A DNA stretch of 25,788 nt from SBBG01 sp033717875 (GTDB lineage: Bacteria > Pseudomonadota > Gammaproteobacteria > Ga0077554 > Ga007554), in contig JADDKJ010000043.1 in assembly GCA_033717875.1 (NCBI GenBank), positions 1 through 25,788 on the forward strand. Reading direction: 5' to 3'. How positions within the stretch are numbered: position 1 is the stretch's first letter; every line of letters starts with the position of its first letter. This document shows positions 8,046 to 14,863 of the stretch, in pieces. The notes under the pieces are model-generated. The model had not been told where the DNA came from. It did not search any database and saw only the letters and a program-made list of their open reading frames with translations. Position numbers and translations under genes: made by a program.

Positions 8046-8203
8046 TTAAGGAAGCTCTGAATAATTCCATCCTGGAATTCGCAGAGCACAAAAAGCAAAA
8101 ATGCGATTTTTGCTTTTCTCCGTTTTTCAATCACTTGCAGTGATTGAAAAACGCCGGCACATCCATGTCCCGCAGAACCTCTGACACATCAGAGGTTCCT
8201 TAA
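8046..8203. repeat. dispersed four-hairpin repeat, copy A (158 bp)
   Basis: Ends are TTAAGGAAGCTCTGA and TCAGAGGTTCCTTAA, a terminal inverted repeat. Inside are four hairpins in a row: GCTCTG...CAGAGC around AATTCC-ATCCT-GGAATT; AAAAGCAAAAAT / ATTTTTGCTTTT with a GCG loop; a 14-bp perfect stem GTTTTTCAATCACT / AGTGATTGAAAAAC; and AACCTCTGA / TCAGAGGTT. One end lies 16 nt before the sbtA ATG. Nearly the whole element recurs at 14206-14364 in reverse orientation. It has no coding capacity, so it is MITE-like or a structured RNA element. Confidence 0.85.
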
Positions 8204-8359
8204 AAACACGCTGAATAATCCCATCCTGGAATTTTCAGCAACGGAAAGCGAAAAAACGTGGTTTTCCGCTTTCCTTCATGCTCAATGGCTTGGCGCCGTT
8301 GAACATGTCGGCACATCCATGTGCCGCAGGAACCGCTGAATAGATCGACGCTTCCCTAA
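8204..8359. repeat. dispersed four-hairpin repeat, copy B (diverged, tandem to copy A)
   Basis: It follows copy A directly, in the same orientation. It keeps the first block (GCTGAATAATCCCATCCTGG, then AATTTTCAGC) and the GGCACATCCATGTGCCGCAGGA segment in modified form, and ends in CGCTTCCCTAA. The middle hairpins have different bases but still pair: GGAAAGCG...CCGCTTTCC replaces AAAAGCAAAAAT..., and a TCAATGGC/GCCGTTGA stem replaces the A/T-rich third stem. Pairing preserved despite base change points to selection on structure, or to a related subfamily. Confidence 0.65.
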
Positions 8360-8400
8360 CCTAAACCACCACCATCAGCTACGACGCCTTCCTTGGACAA

Positions 8401-8434
8401 AGGATGCCCTAAAAAAACTATAAATAAAATTAGT
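8401..8434 (-). promoter_or_regulatory. CbbR-type operator/promoter between sbtA and cbbR2
   Basis: ATAAATAAAATTAGT (8420-8434) resembles the cbbL and csoS2 operators (ATAAATAACATTCAGTA) with one base missing and one changed. Read toward sbtA, 13 nt separate it from CATCCT, exactly the position of CATAGT at cbbL, and both are preceded by GGG. It lies 56 bp from the cbbR2 ATG, the same distance as at the cbbR-cbbL pair. The strict T-N-A-N7-T-N-A pattern is imperfect here. If it drives sbtA, the leader would be about 370 nt and include both repeats. Confidence 0.45.
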
Positions 8435-8490
8435 TTTTAATAATTGTCCTGATAGAATATCGTCTATGGATATTCCGGGGAGAGAAGACA

Positions 8491-9513
8491 ATGAGGCATA
8501 CTACTTTTCGCCAACTGAAGGTTTTCGAAACGATCGCGCGCCATTCAAGCTTTACCCGCGCCGCGGAGGAACTCCACCTGACGCAGCCGACCGTCTCGAT
8601 GCAGATCAAACAGCTCACCGATATCGTCGGCATGCCTTTGTTCGAACAGATCGGCAAACGCATCTTCCTCACCGATGCGGGTCACGATCTCTACAACACC
8701 TGCCAGGAAATCTTCGGCAGCCTGGAGCGTTTCGAGATGATGATCGCCGATCGCAAGGGACTGAAAAAAGGACGCCTGCGTCTGTCCGTCATCACCACCG
8801 CGAAATATTTCGTACCGCGTGTGCTCGGCCCTTTCTGCAGGCGTTACCCCGGCGTTGATATCTCCATGGAAGTAGCCAACCGTGAACGCATCCTGGAACG
8901 CCTGAACGATAACGTCGATGACCTCTATATCCTCGGCCAGCCACCGGAAAATCTCGACACTAACTCCAAGGCATTCATGGAAAACCCCCTGGTCATCGTG
9001 GCGCGCAGTGATCATCCGCTGGTGAAGCGCAAGCACATCCCCCTGGCGCGCATCGCCGAAGAACCCTTCATCATGCGCGAGCCGGGTTCGGGTATCCGCC
9101 AGGCGACACAACAGCTCTTCGAACAGCATGACATCCCGCTGCGCATCAAGCTCGAACTGGGCAGCAACGAAGCCATCAAACAAGCCATCGCGGGGGGATT
9201 GGGAATCGCCGCGCTGTCTCTGCACACCCTGGCGCTGGACGGCGCGTCGGGCGAATTCGCCATTCTGGACGTGGAGGGTTTTCCCATCCTGCGTCATTGG
9301 TATATCGTCTACCCCGCCGAAAAGAAGCTGTCGGTGGTGGCGCAAGCGTTTTACGACTATCTAGTTACCGAAGGCAGGCAGGTCGCGGAATCGCCTTTCC
9401 TGGAGGCGGCGGCCCATTGGCCGCCGGAGGCGCTTGCGGCTTTGCAGCAGAGGCCGGAAGTGAAACCTGGCAAAAAGGCGTCCAAAGGGCGAAGGGTGGG
9501 CATGAGGAGATAA
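8491..9513 (+). CDS. cbbR: second CbbR/CmpR-like LysR regulator
   Basis: 340 residues with GGAG 8 nt before the ATG. The DNA-binding domain (TFRQLKVFETIARHSSFTRA, LTQPTVSMQIKQLT) and effector domain parallel CbbR at 5716-6684 through their whole length, with shared stretches such as AFMENPLVIVARSDHPL versus PFMENPLVVIAPYNHPL. It has an extra basic, low-complexity C-terminal tail (PGKKASKGRRVGMRR). Being divergent from sbtAB and next to sulP, it is a likely regulator of inorganic-carbon uptake, and perhaps the cso operon, under low CO2. That role is inferred from position and family. Confidence 0.88.
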   Translation: MRHTTFRQLKVFETIARHSSFTRAAEELHLTQPTVSMQIKQLTDIVGMPLFEQIGKRIFLTDAGHDLYNTCQEIFGSLERFEMMIADRKGLKKGRLRLSVITTAKYFVPRVLGPFCRRYPGVDISMEVANRERILERLNDNVDDLYILGQPPENLDTNSKAFMENPLVIVARSDHPLVKRKHIPLARIAEEPFIMREPGSGIRQATQQLFEQHDIPLRIKLELGSNEAIKQAIAGGLGIAALSLHTLALDGASGEFAILDVEGFPILRHWYIVYPAEKKLSVVAQAFYDYLVTEGRQVAESPFLEAAAHWPPEALAALQQRPEVKPGKKASKGRRVGMRR

Positions 9514-9545
9514 AGGTTCTCATTCCATTTCGCAATAAAAAGTGA

Positions 9546-9608
9546 AATATTGTAGGGTGCGTTCCACGCACCATTACCATTGGTGCGTGGAACGCACCCT
9601 ACAATATT
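9546..9608. terminator. perfect 28-bp palindrome between convergent genes
   Basis: A 28-bp arm (9546-9573) is exactly repeated inverted at 9581-9608 around the 7-nt loop TTACCAT. The core is GTAGGGTGCGTTCCACGCAC and its complement. It sits between the stops of cbbR2 (plus) and sulP (minus), so it probably works as a two-way terminator or 3'-end stabiliser; a TTTTT run follows on the plus side at 9615. Related GTAGGGTGCG palindromes are common in proteobacterial intergenic DNA. Confidence 0.75.
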
Positions 9609-9640
9609 ATTGTCGTTTTTAACGCAAATTGGAATCAGGA

Positions 9641-11890
9641 TCACCGAGGCACGTGGGATACCAGCGCCGCAAACGACAACAAGCGCGGAATCTCCGAAGC
9701 GGGCTCAAGATCACGCTCGGGACGGAACACCAGTACGGCATTGTTGCGGATTTCGAGATAAAACCCGGGATACTCGCAGAGGTGTTTGATGATCTCATCG
9801 GTCATGAACGCACGGGCACGTTCGGGATCCGCGGCATAAACCTTGTAATGGCGCGCGAACTCCTTCGGCTGCGCAAACTCCACTTCCTGATACTCCACGA
9901 GATAGCGCTCGAGATAATCTCCCGGCGTTACGGCGAGGTTGGGCAGCGCAACGCCCCCCTGCGGACGCAACAACACGAGCGTATGGCGGTACTCGGCGTA
10001 GTAGTCAGGCGCCGATGTATGGCTGTAATCGAAAACCCTCACATCGCAACCATCGTAGCCGCCCGTCATAACGTTGCTTTCCTGACGATTCGACCCACGG
10101 CGCAGGTAGATCAGATCGTGAACATTCAACGTGCCGGCCGTGGCCGCTGAAAATTGGAACCCGAAGCGGCCGGCGACATCGGCCATCTCCTGCTCGCGCA
10201 ATGTGAGCGCGGCCTTTTCCTTGACGAGTTTGACATCGTGCATCCGCGCCGACAGCGAGTGGCTGGTGAATTGCTGGAAATTGTCCATGCCGCGAATAGC
10301 AAAGGGACGCCCATCGCGCAGGTATTCTTCCTTTAACTGGTGCAGATATTCCATCGACGTATGATCGATGATGCGGCCCGACTCCGTCACCGTGAGCGTC
10401 AGACCGGCATCGGCGGGAATGGCCGACAAGGTGCGTTCGAGTGACAGCAAGTTGAAACACACCAGGGAAGACAACGAGACGTGATAATGCACCCTGCCGT
10501 CCTCCTCCTTATGTTTTATCTTGATGACGGGACTGCGGAACAAATCGAGGAGACTCGCCGTCAGGAAGGCGGATGCCTGGCGGAATGTCAGCCGGCCCGC
10601 CAGAATGAAACGGAACGAAGGAGTGAGCAGGTAGACAAGCATCACGATCTCCGCCGCCACGCCGAGCAAGATACCCTTGAGCAGATCGGTGGCAAGAATC
10701 GCCAGAATGGTGAAGACGAATATGACAATCTGATCCCGCCCGATGGCGAAAGTCTTGGTGAACACCTTGTACTCGCACAACCGCCAGCCGACATAGACCA
10801 GAATGGCGCCAATCGCCGCGAGAGGAATGCGGCTGATGAGGTCTTTGGCGAAAAAGAGAAACAGAATCAGAAACACCGCATTATAGAAGTTCGCCCATAG
10901 CGTGCGCCCGCCGGCATCGATGTTGGCGCGGCTTTTAACGCCGCCGGGAATGATGGTAAGGCCACCGGCGATGCTCGACAGCATGTTCGAAACACCCATC
11001 GCGCGCAGCGTGGTGTTGGGTTGCGATTTGCGCTGGTAAGGGTCGATCTTGTCCACGGCGGAAATGGTGGCGAGCGACTCGATGCCGTCGATGAGCGTCA
11101 GTGTAATCACCACCACCAGCACACTGCCCCACAGTTCTGTCCGGCTCCACACCTCGCCGAATGCGGGCAGCGTAATGCCTCCTTCGAGTATGTCCTCGGG
11201 CATTTTAATCAGATACTTCGCGTCCAGCTCGAAAGCATATCCGAGCACAACGCCGAATGCCGCCACAAAAAGCGGTGGCGGCACCCGGCGCATCCATGCA
11301 TGACGCGTGCGGTTGAGATAAAACATCAGGAACAGGCACACCGCGCCGATGACGAAGATTTCCGGCTCGAGATGCAGGAAATTTCCCGGCAGATTGGAAA
11401 TAGCGACCACCATGCTTTTGGCCGGTGGCACGAGATCGCCAAGCAGCGCCGGTATTTGCTTGATAATGATCATCAGCCCGATGGCGGCGAGCATGGCCTC
11501 CACCACGGTCACAGGCAGAAACATCGCCACCAGCTTGCCTGCCTTGACCATGCTCAGCAACACCTGCACCAAGCCGGTAAGGCAGATCGCGACAAGCAAC
11601 AGCGGATAACCGGCGGCGAGATCGCCATGGCCAAGCGTGAGCATACCGGCAAGCAGGGCCGGGGCAAGCCCGGCGGCCGGGCCGCTGATCGTCACATACG
11701 CGCCGCCAAGAAAGGGGAAGATGAGACCGGCGATGATCGCCGAAATAATACCGGTCACCGGCGGCGCGCCGGAAGCCACCGCGATGCCGAGCGACAGCGG
11801 CAGCGATACCAGCGCGACCTGCATGCCGGCGACGAGATCATAGCGCCAGTGCTTGAGTCCCTGCACGCCGTTTTGTGGCTTTTCGGTCAT
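9641..11890 (-). CDS. SulP-family anion transporter with extra C-terminal domain, probable bicarbonate importer
   Basis: 749 residues. Residues 15-430 form the SulP membrane domain: the start VAGMQVALVSLPLSLGIAVA, YVTISGPAAGLAP near 65-77, and DGIESLATISAVDKIDP near 268-284. Residues 455-550 look like a divergent STAS-type region. About 565-745 form an additional domain (CDVRVFDYSHTS, RHTLVLLRPQ, YPGFYLEIRNNAVLVFRP) resembling DUF3137-type domains; typical SulP proteins stop near the STAS domain. SulP proteins next to carboxysome genes in autotrophic sulfur bacteria have been implicated in bicarbonate uptake, so this is the likely substrate; sulfate is the alternative. It lies downstream of the cso operon on the same strand, 303 bp after mcdB. 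Confidence 0.85.
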   Translation of the reverse strand: MTEKPQNGVQGLKHWRYDLVAGMQVALVSLPLSLGIAVASGAPPVTGIISAIIAGLIFPFLGGAYVTISGPAAGLAPALLAGMLTLGHGDLAAGYPLLLVAICLTGLVQVLLSMVKAGKLVAMFLPVTVVEAMLAAIGLMIIIKQIPALLGDLVPPAKSMVVAISNLPGNFLHLEPEIFVIGAVCLFLMFYLNRTRHAWMRRVPPPLFVAAFGVVLGYAFELDAKYLIKMPEDILEGGITLPAFGEVWSRTELWGSVLVVVITLTLIDGIESLATISAVDKIDPYQRKSQPNTTLRAMGVSNMLSSIAGGLTIIPGGVKSRANIDAGGRTLWANFYNAVFLILFLFFAKDLISRIPLAAIGAILVYVGWRLCEYKVFTKTFAIGRDQIVIFVFTILAILATDLLKGILLGVAAEIVMLVYLLTPSFRFILAGRLTFRQASAFLTASLLDLFRSPVIKIKHKEEDGRVHYHVSLSSLVCFNLLSLERTLSAIPADAGLTLTVTESGRIIDHTSMEYLHQLKEEYLRDGRPFAIRGMDNFQQFTSHSLSARMHDVKLVKEKAALTLREQEMADVAGRFGFQFSAATAGTLNVHDLIYLRRGSNRQESNVMTGGYDGCDVRVFDYSHTSAPDYYAEYRHTLVLLRPQGGVALPNLAVTPGDYLERYLVEYQEVEFAQPKEFARHYKVYAADPERARAFMTDEIIKHLCEYPGFYLEIRNNAVLVFRPERDLEPASEIPRLLSFAALVSHVPR

Positions 11891-11943
11891 AACTGGAGCC
11901 CCCGATAGCTTGAAAGAGCGGTTAGCACACCGTAAGGGCGAGC

Positions 11944-12102
11944 CGTTAAGTCAAATGATTAATGAATCGACGCAGGACGGGGCAGGCGCTCTTTCCGGCG
12001 CCGTAAACCGCTAGCTCATCAAACACGGCTTGTGTGCTTCGCACGCTTGGCGGGTTACGCAAAAAACGCTCACCCGCCCTACATTTATTGTTTGACTTAA
12101 CG
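11944..12102. repeat. 159-bp element with 12-bp terminal inverted repeats
   Basis: CGTTAAGTCAAA (11944-11955) and its exact complement TTTGACTTAACG (12091-12102) bound a 159-bp non-coding segment. Inside is a second inverted repeat, GGCGGGT (12049-12055) / ACCCGCC (12072-12078). It lies in the gap between mcdB and sulP, with one end 53 bp before the sulP ATG. Its sequence differs from the four-hairpin repeat. It looks like a small non-autonomous mobile element; no clear target duplication was seen. The rest of the 11891-12193 gap shows no recognisable gene or terminator. Confidence 0.6.
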
Positions 12103-12193
12103 ACACCGGCCGCACAAGGTGCTTGAGTCTTGTAGTTTTCAATATTGACAACAAGAGTAAAGCCGCGTCACGCGCCCCCCGCGCGCGCAATCC

Positions 12194-12430
12194 TCAGTCG
12201 GGCCAAATGCGCTTCGGGTACAAATTACCCCAAGTGTCATCGAGGCTCTGCGAAGGCTGTTGGTCCTCATGGCCGGCATACTTGCTCGTCTTGACAACCC
12301 GCCCCTGCTGAGGGTGATCGGATGCGGTCACCGTCGCGGCTTGGGATACCACCTGCGCGGGCCGTTCCTGTTGCGTTTTTTTGGCCTGACGCACGCTGGC
12401 GGCCAGTTTTTCTTCCAGACTCTTTTTCAT
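12194..12430 (-). CDS. mcdB: McdB, carboxysome positioning adaptor
   Basis: 78 residues, polar and probably disordered (rich in Q, K, A, S), starting MKKSLEEKLAASVRQAKKTQ and ending in TWGNLYPKRIWPD. The tryptophan next to the C-terminus matches the invariant C-terminal Trp described for McdB proteins, which binds them to carboxysomes. It overlaps the mcdA stop by 4 nt (ATGA), so the two are translationally coupled; this mcdA-mcdB order in cso operons is known. McdB sits on carboxysomes and stimulates the McdA ATPase. There is little other sequence to recognise, so the call rests on position, size, composition and the terminal Trp. Confidence 0.8.
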   Translation of the reverse strand: MKKSLEEKLAASVRQAKKTQQERPAQVVSQAATVTASDHPQQGRVVKTSKYAGHEDQQPSQSLDDTWGNLYPKRIWPD

Positions 12431-13074
12431 AACATCAATACCTCTTCAATAATGGCGTCAATCTCGGCAACCGCGGGTTTGGGACGGCGCGCCAGTTCAT
12501 AGATGCTCAAGCCCTCCAGGGCGGCATTGCGATAAGCCGCGCGCCGTTGCACCGTACCTTTCAAAGCGGGAATATCGAATTCGGCCAGCGCCTGCTGCAT
12601 GGACTGCGACAGCGCATTGCGCGCTTCAAGCTGATTGAGCAGCAGACGGGCGTGCAGATCGCGGTTCCGCTGCTTGGCATCCTCGACCGCATGAGCGATG
12701 CGCAGACTCGCCCACAAATCGACCGGGGAAGGCAACACCGGAATCAGGACGACATCGGCGGCCACCATCGCGCGATGCACGGTATCGGTCTCCAGCGTGG
12801 GCGGACAGTCAACAAGAATGAAGCGATAATAATCCCTGAATCGCTCCACCTCGCGCTCCAGGTCGTCCGCCACCGGGATCACCGCCACGGAATAGGCGCG
12901 GCCTTCGGGAGCAAGCTTTCCCCATTGCGTGGCCGACTGCTGTGGGTCGGCATCCAGCACCAGCGTGCGTCCCCGCCGGGCGAACCCCGCCGCCAGGTTC
13001 ATGGTCAGGGTCGTTTTACCCGTGCCACCCTTTTGATTGGCGATGGTTACAATCCGGGCCGGCATAGTCACCAT
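12427..13074 (-). CDS. mcdA: McdA, ParA-type ATPase that positions carboxysomes
   Basis: 215 residues. The deviant Walker A KGGTGKTT follows VTIANQ, with VLDADPQQSATQW (A') and FILVDCPP (Walker B) as in ParA/MinD ATPases. In alpha-carboxysome operons this protein coats the nucleoid and, through McdB gradients, spaces carboxysomes so both daughter cells inherit them. It lies 8 nt after acRAF and overlaps mcdB by 4 nt. A second ATG three codons in (13065) is possible. Being inside the cso operon separates it from plasmid or chromosome partition ParA. Confidence 0.92.
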   Translation of the reverse strand: MVTMPARIVTIANQKGGTGKTTLTMNLAAGFARRGRTLVLDADPQQSATQWGKLAPEGRAYSVAVIPVADDLEREVERFRDYYRFILVDCPPTLETDTVHRAMVAADVVLIPVLPSPVDLWASLRIAHAVEDAKQRNRDLHARLLLNQLEARNALSQSMQQALAEFDIPALKGTVQRRAAYRNAALEGLSIYELARRPKPAVAEIDAIIEEVLML

Positions 13075-13082
13075 TTCTCGCT

Positions 13083-13373
13083 CTAGCCCTGTTTCTCGGC
13101 GCTGTTCTCTTGATAGAACGCCTCGATCTGCGCCGCCAGCCCGATATCCGCCTCGCCAATCACCTTGCCGTCACGGGCATCGATGGTCACATTGACGTAA
13201 GTGGTGCCGAAGCTGGTGCTGGGATAATAGCCTTCGCGCTCGGAGAGAGCGGCCATCCAGTCGAGAAAACGGCGTGTGTCGCCATAACCCGAAAAGATCA
13301 AGCGACGATGCAACGCGGGCGGCTTGTCACGCCGCTCCCAACCTGCGGGGATGATTTGCTGTTTCTCGCTCAT
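13083..13373 (-). CDS. acRAF: acRAF, pterin-dehydratase-like Rubisco assembly factor
   Basis: 96 residues with the pterin-4a-carbinolamine dehydratase fold (GWERRDKPPALHRRLIFSGY, FLDWMAALSEREGYYPSTSF, YVNVTIDARDGKVIGEADI). The dehydratase active-site His-His/Asn-Pro motif is replaced by Y-Y-P, so enzyme activity is unlikely. Such degenerate members in cso operons act as Rubisco assembly chaperones. GGAGG lies 9 nt before the ATG, and the start follows the stop of the bacterioferritin-like gene by one base, implying coupled translation. Here it works with a Rubisco encoded in a separate operon. Confidence 0.87.
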   Translation of the reverse strand: MSEKQQIIPAGWERRDKPPALHRRLIFSGYGDTRRFLDWMAALSEREGYYPSTSFGTTYVNVTIDARDGKVIGEADIGLAAQIEAFYQENSAEKQG

Positions 13374-13374
13374 T

Positions 13375-13818
13375 TCACAGCACCTCCGTTGCGGACAGGC
13401 TCTTCTTCATCTGGTCGATGTCTTCCAGATGTCCGATTTCATCCTGGAGAATAGCGATGAACAGATCACGATTCTCGTAGTCACGAATCCGCTCGCAGTA
13501 GCCCGCCGCCTCTTCATACAAGCGCACCGCTTCCAGCTCGATATCGCGATTGATATCGAGGATTTCCGCCACCGTTCTGCCCAGTCTGACAGGCGCAAGC
13601 TGAGTGGCGTTGGCGGGAACACCGTAATAAAGCATGCGTTCCATCAGGCGTTCGGCATGCGTCAGCTCTTCATCGACATCGCGGCGGAAATGGCCGCTGA
13701 GATCGTCCATGCCCCACAGCGCGGCCAATCGCGACTGCATCAGGTATTGCTGCACCGCCGCCATTTCATGGCTGAGCGCGCGATTGAAAAAACCGGCCAG
13801 ACGCGGATTGGCGATCAT
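13375..13818 (-). CDS. bacterioferritin-like protein of the carboxysome operon
   Basis: 147 residues forming a four-helix ferritin bundle. The diiron ligands are all present at the bacterioferritin positions: Glu18, Glu51, His54, Glu94, Glu127 and His130. The heme-binding Met52 of classical bacterioferritin is Leu52 here, so heme between subunits is not expected. Bacterioferritin-like genes are common passengers in alpha-carboxysome operons of proteobacteria, but their role there is not settled; iron or redox protection is one possibility. It is 26 nt after csoS1B and 1 nt before acRAF. Confidence 0.82.
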   Translation of the reverse strand: MIANPRLAGFFNRALSHEMAAVQQYLMQSRLAALWGMDDLSGHFRRDVDEELTHAERLMERMLYYGVPANATQLAPVRLGRTVAEILDINRDIELEAVRLYEEAAGYCERIRDYENRDLFIAILQDEIGHLEDIDQMKKSLSATEVL

Positions 13819-13844
13819 GGTTCAGCAATCCATCACTGTCAGAA

Positions 13845-14189
13845 TCAGCTTTGGGTCTGGGTAATCTCGGCGTCGCGGCCACCCGCCGTGCCCGTACCCG
13901 GCTTGGTGGGAAGGATGTTTTCCACCTCGCCATGCACGCGCGCGATGATGTGCGCAGCCACCAGACCGTCACCCACGCGCTCGCAGGCATCGGCGCCGGC
14001 ACGTACCGCCGCGTTGACCGCACCGGTCTCACCGCGCACCAGCACCGTGACATAGCCGCCACCGACGAACTGGCGGTCGATCAGGCGCACTTCCGCCGCC
14101 TTGGTCATGGCGTCAGCCGCTTCGATGGCGGGCACCAGGCCGCGCGTTTCGATCATGCCCAACGCAATACCGTGAAATTCATTTGCCAT
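13845..14189 (-). CDS. csoS1B: CsoS1-type shell hexamer protein with C-terminal extension (CsoS1B-like)
   Basis: 114 residues, one BMC domain. The core (GIALGMIETRGLVPAIEAAD) and the pore loop with FVGGG match CsoS1, which forms the hexagonal facets of the shell. A tail of about 16 residues after NILPTKPG (GTGTAGGRDAEITQTQS) is extra compared with csoS1A, as in CsoS1B. AAGGA lies about 7 nt before the ATG. A four-hairpin repeat ends 16 nt upstream of the ATG, inside the csoS1A-csoS1B gap. The two csoS1 genes are nearly identical in DNA through the core, indicating recent duplication or gene conversion. Confidence 0.95.
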   Translation of the reverse strand: MANEFHGIALGMIETRGLVPAIEAADAMTKAAEVRLIDRQFVGGGYVTVLVRGETGAVNAAVRAGADACERVGDGLVAAHIIARVHGEVENILPTKPGTGTAGGRDAEITQTQS

Positions 14190-14205
14190 ATCATTTTCCT
14201 TACGC

Positions 14206-14364
14206 TTAAGGAACCTTTGATTAATTCAGAGGTTCCGCAGTACATGGATGTGCCGGCATTTTTCAATCACAGAAAGTGATTGAAAAATGGAGAAAAGCAA
14301 AAATCACATTTTTGCTTTTCGTGCTCTGAGAATTCCAGGATGGAATTATTCAAAGCTTCCTTAA
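14206..14364. repeat. dispersed four-hairpin repeat, copy C (159 bp)
   Basis: This is copy A in reverse orientation: ends TTAAGGAACC and GCTTCCTTAA, with the same hairpins. The third stem is closed by A-T here and by G-C in copy A (a compensating change), and the loop of the second stem differs (CAC versus CGC on this strand). It lies within the cso operon, between csoS1A and csoS1B, with one edge 16 nt before the csoS1B ATG. In the message it would form four hairpins that may stabilise or process the csoS1A 3' end. Confidence 0.85.
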
Positions 14365-14417
14365 AAGCATTTAGTGGAACGCGGAACGCTCCGTGCAGCG
14401 TGACAAGGAAGTGCGAT

Positions 14418-14444
14418 GCAGGGGCGGGACAACCCCGCCTCTGC
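14418..14444 (-). terminator. GC-rich hairpin after csoS1A
   Basis: GCAGGGGCGGG (14418-14428) pairs with CCCGCCTCTGC (14434-14444), with one non-Watson-Crick position and a 5-nt loop, 11 nt after the csoS1A stop. No T run follows on the minus strand, so it is more likely a 3'-end protecting or attenuating structure than a full terminator. Together with the repeat downstream it could help produce an excess of CsoS1A over the later genes. Confidence 0.5.
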
Positions 14445-14455
14445 ACGGCCTCCTA

Positions 14456-14755
14456 TCACTCGGCCGGGCGAACCGGGAGGATATTTTCCACTTCGCTGTG
14501 CACGCGCGCGATGATGTGCGCAGCCACCAGGCCGTCACCCACACGCTCGCAGGCATCGGCGCCGGCACGTACCGCCGCGTTGACCGCACCGGTCTCGCCA
14601 CGCACCAGCACCGTGACGTAGCCGCCGCCGACGAACTGACGGCCGATCAAACGCACTTCCGCCGCCTTGGTCATGGCGTCAGCCGCTTCGATGGCGGGCA
14701 CCAGGCCACGGGTTTCGATCATACCCAAAGCAATTCCATATCTTTCGTTTGCCAT
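14456..14755 (-). CDS. csoS1A: CsoS1A, major carboxysome shell hexamer protein
   Basis: 99 residues from the ATG at 14755, chosen over the one at 14764 because GAGGTG lies 6-7 nt before it and MANERYGIALGMIETRGLVP is the usual CsoS1 start. It is a single BMC domain with the FVGGG pore loop and builds shell facets through which bicarbonate and RuBP pass. It differs from csoS1B mainly in lacking the C-terminal tail. The 108-nt gap upstream to csoS4B is A/T-rich with a possible TTGCAG-N17-TTAATG promoter, which fits the known high abundance of CsoS1, but the match is weak. Confidence 0.96.
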   Translation of the reverse strand: MANERYGIALGMIETRGLVPAIEAADAMTKAAEVRLIGRQFVGGGYVTVLVRGETGAVNAAVRAGADACERVGDGLVAAHIIARVHSEVENILPVRPAE

Positions 14756-14863
14756 TTCAATCACCTCGTTTGATTACAGTTGAAGAAAAAGTACTACATT
14801 AAAGAAAAAACATTAACCCCTGCAAATCATTCCAACTCCGCCACTTCCGCCAACCCGCCTCGT

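Noticed and set aside
8030..8134. 35-residue N-terminal extension of sbtA
   Set aside because: It is encoded inside the dispersed repeat, is charged and lacks a ribosome-binding site; the ATG at 8029 has a good one and gives the usual SbtA start.
12427..13074. ParA considered as a plasmid partition gene
   Set aside because: It is translationally coupled to acRAF and mcdB inside the cso operon and no parB or centromere-like repeats are nearby, so McdA fits better.
14206..14364. Hairpin arrays considered as a CRISPR array
   Set aside because: The hairpins differ from each other and there are no regularly spaced identical repeats with variable spacers.
14280..14621. 113-residue plus-strand frame overlapping csoS1A
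   Set aside because: It combines repeat sequence and the antisense of csoS1A; no homology or ribosome-binding site.
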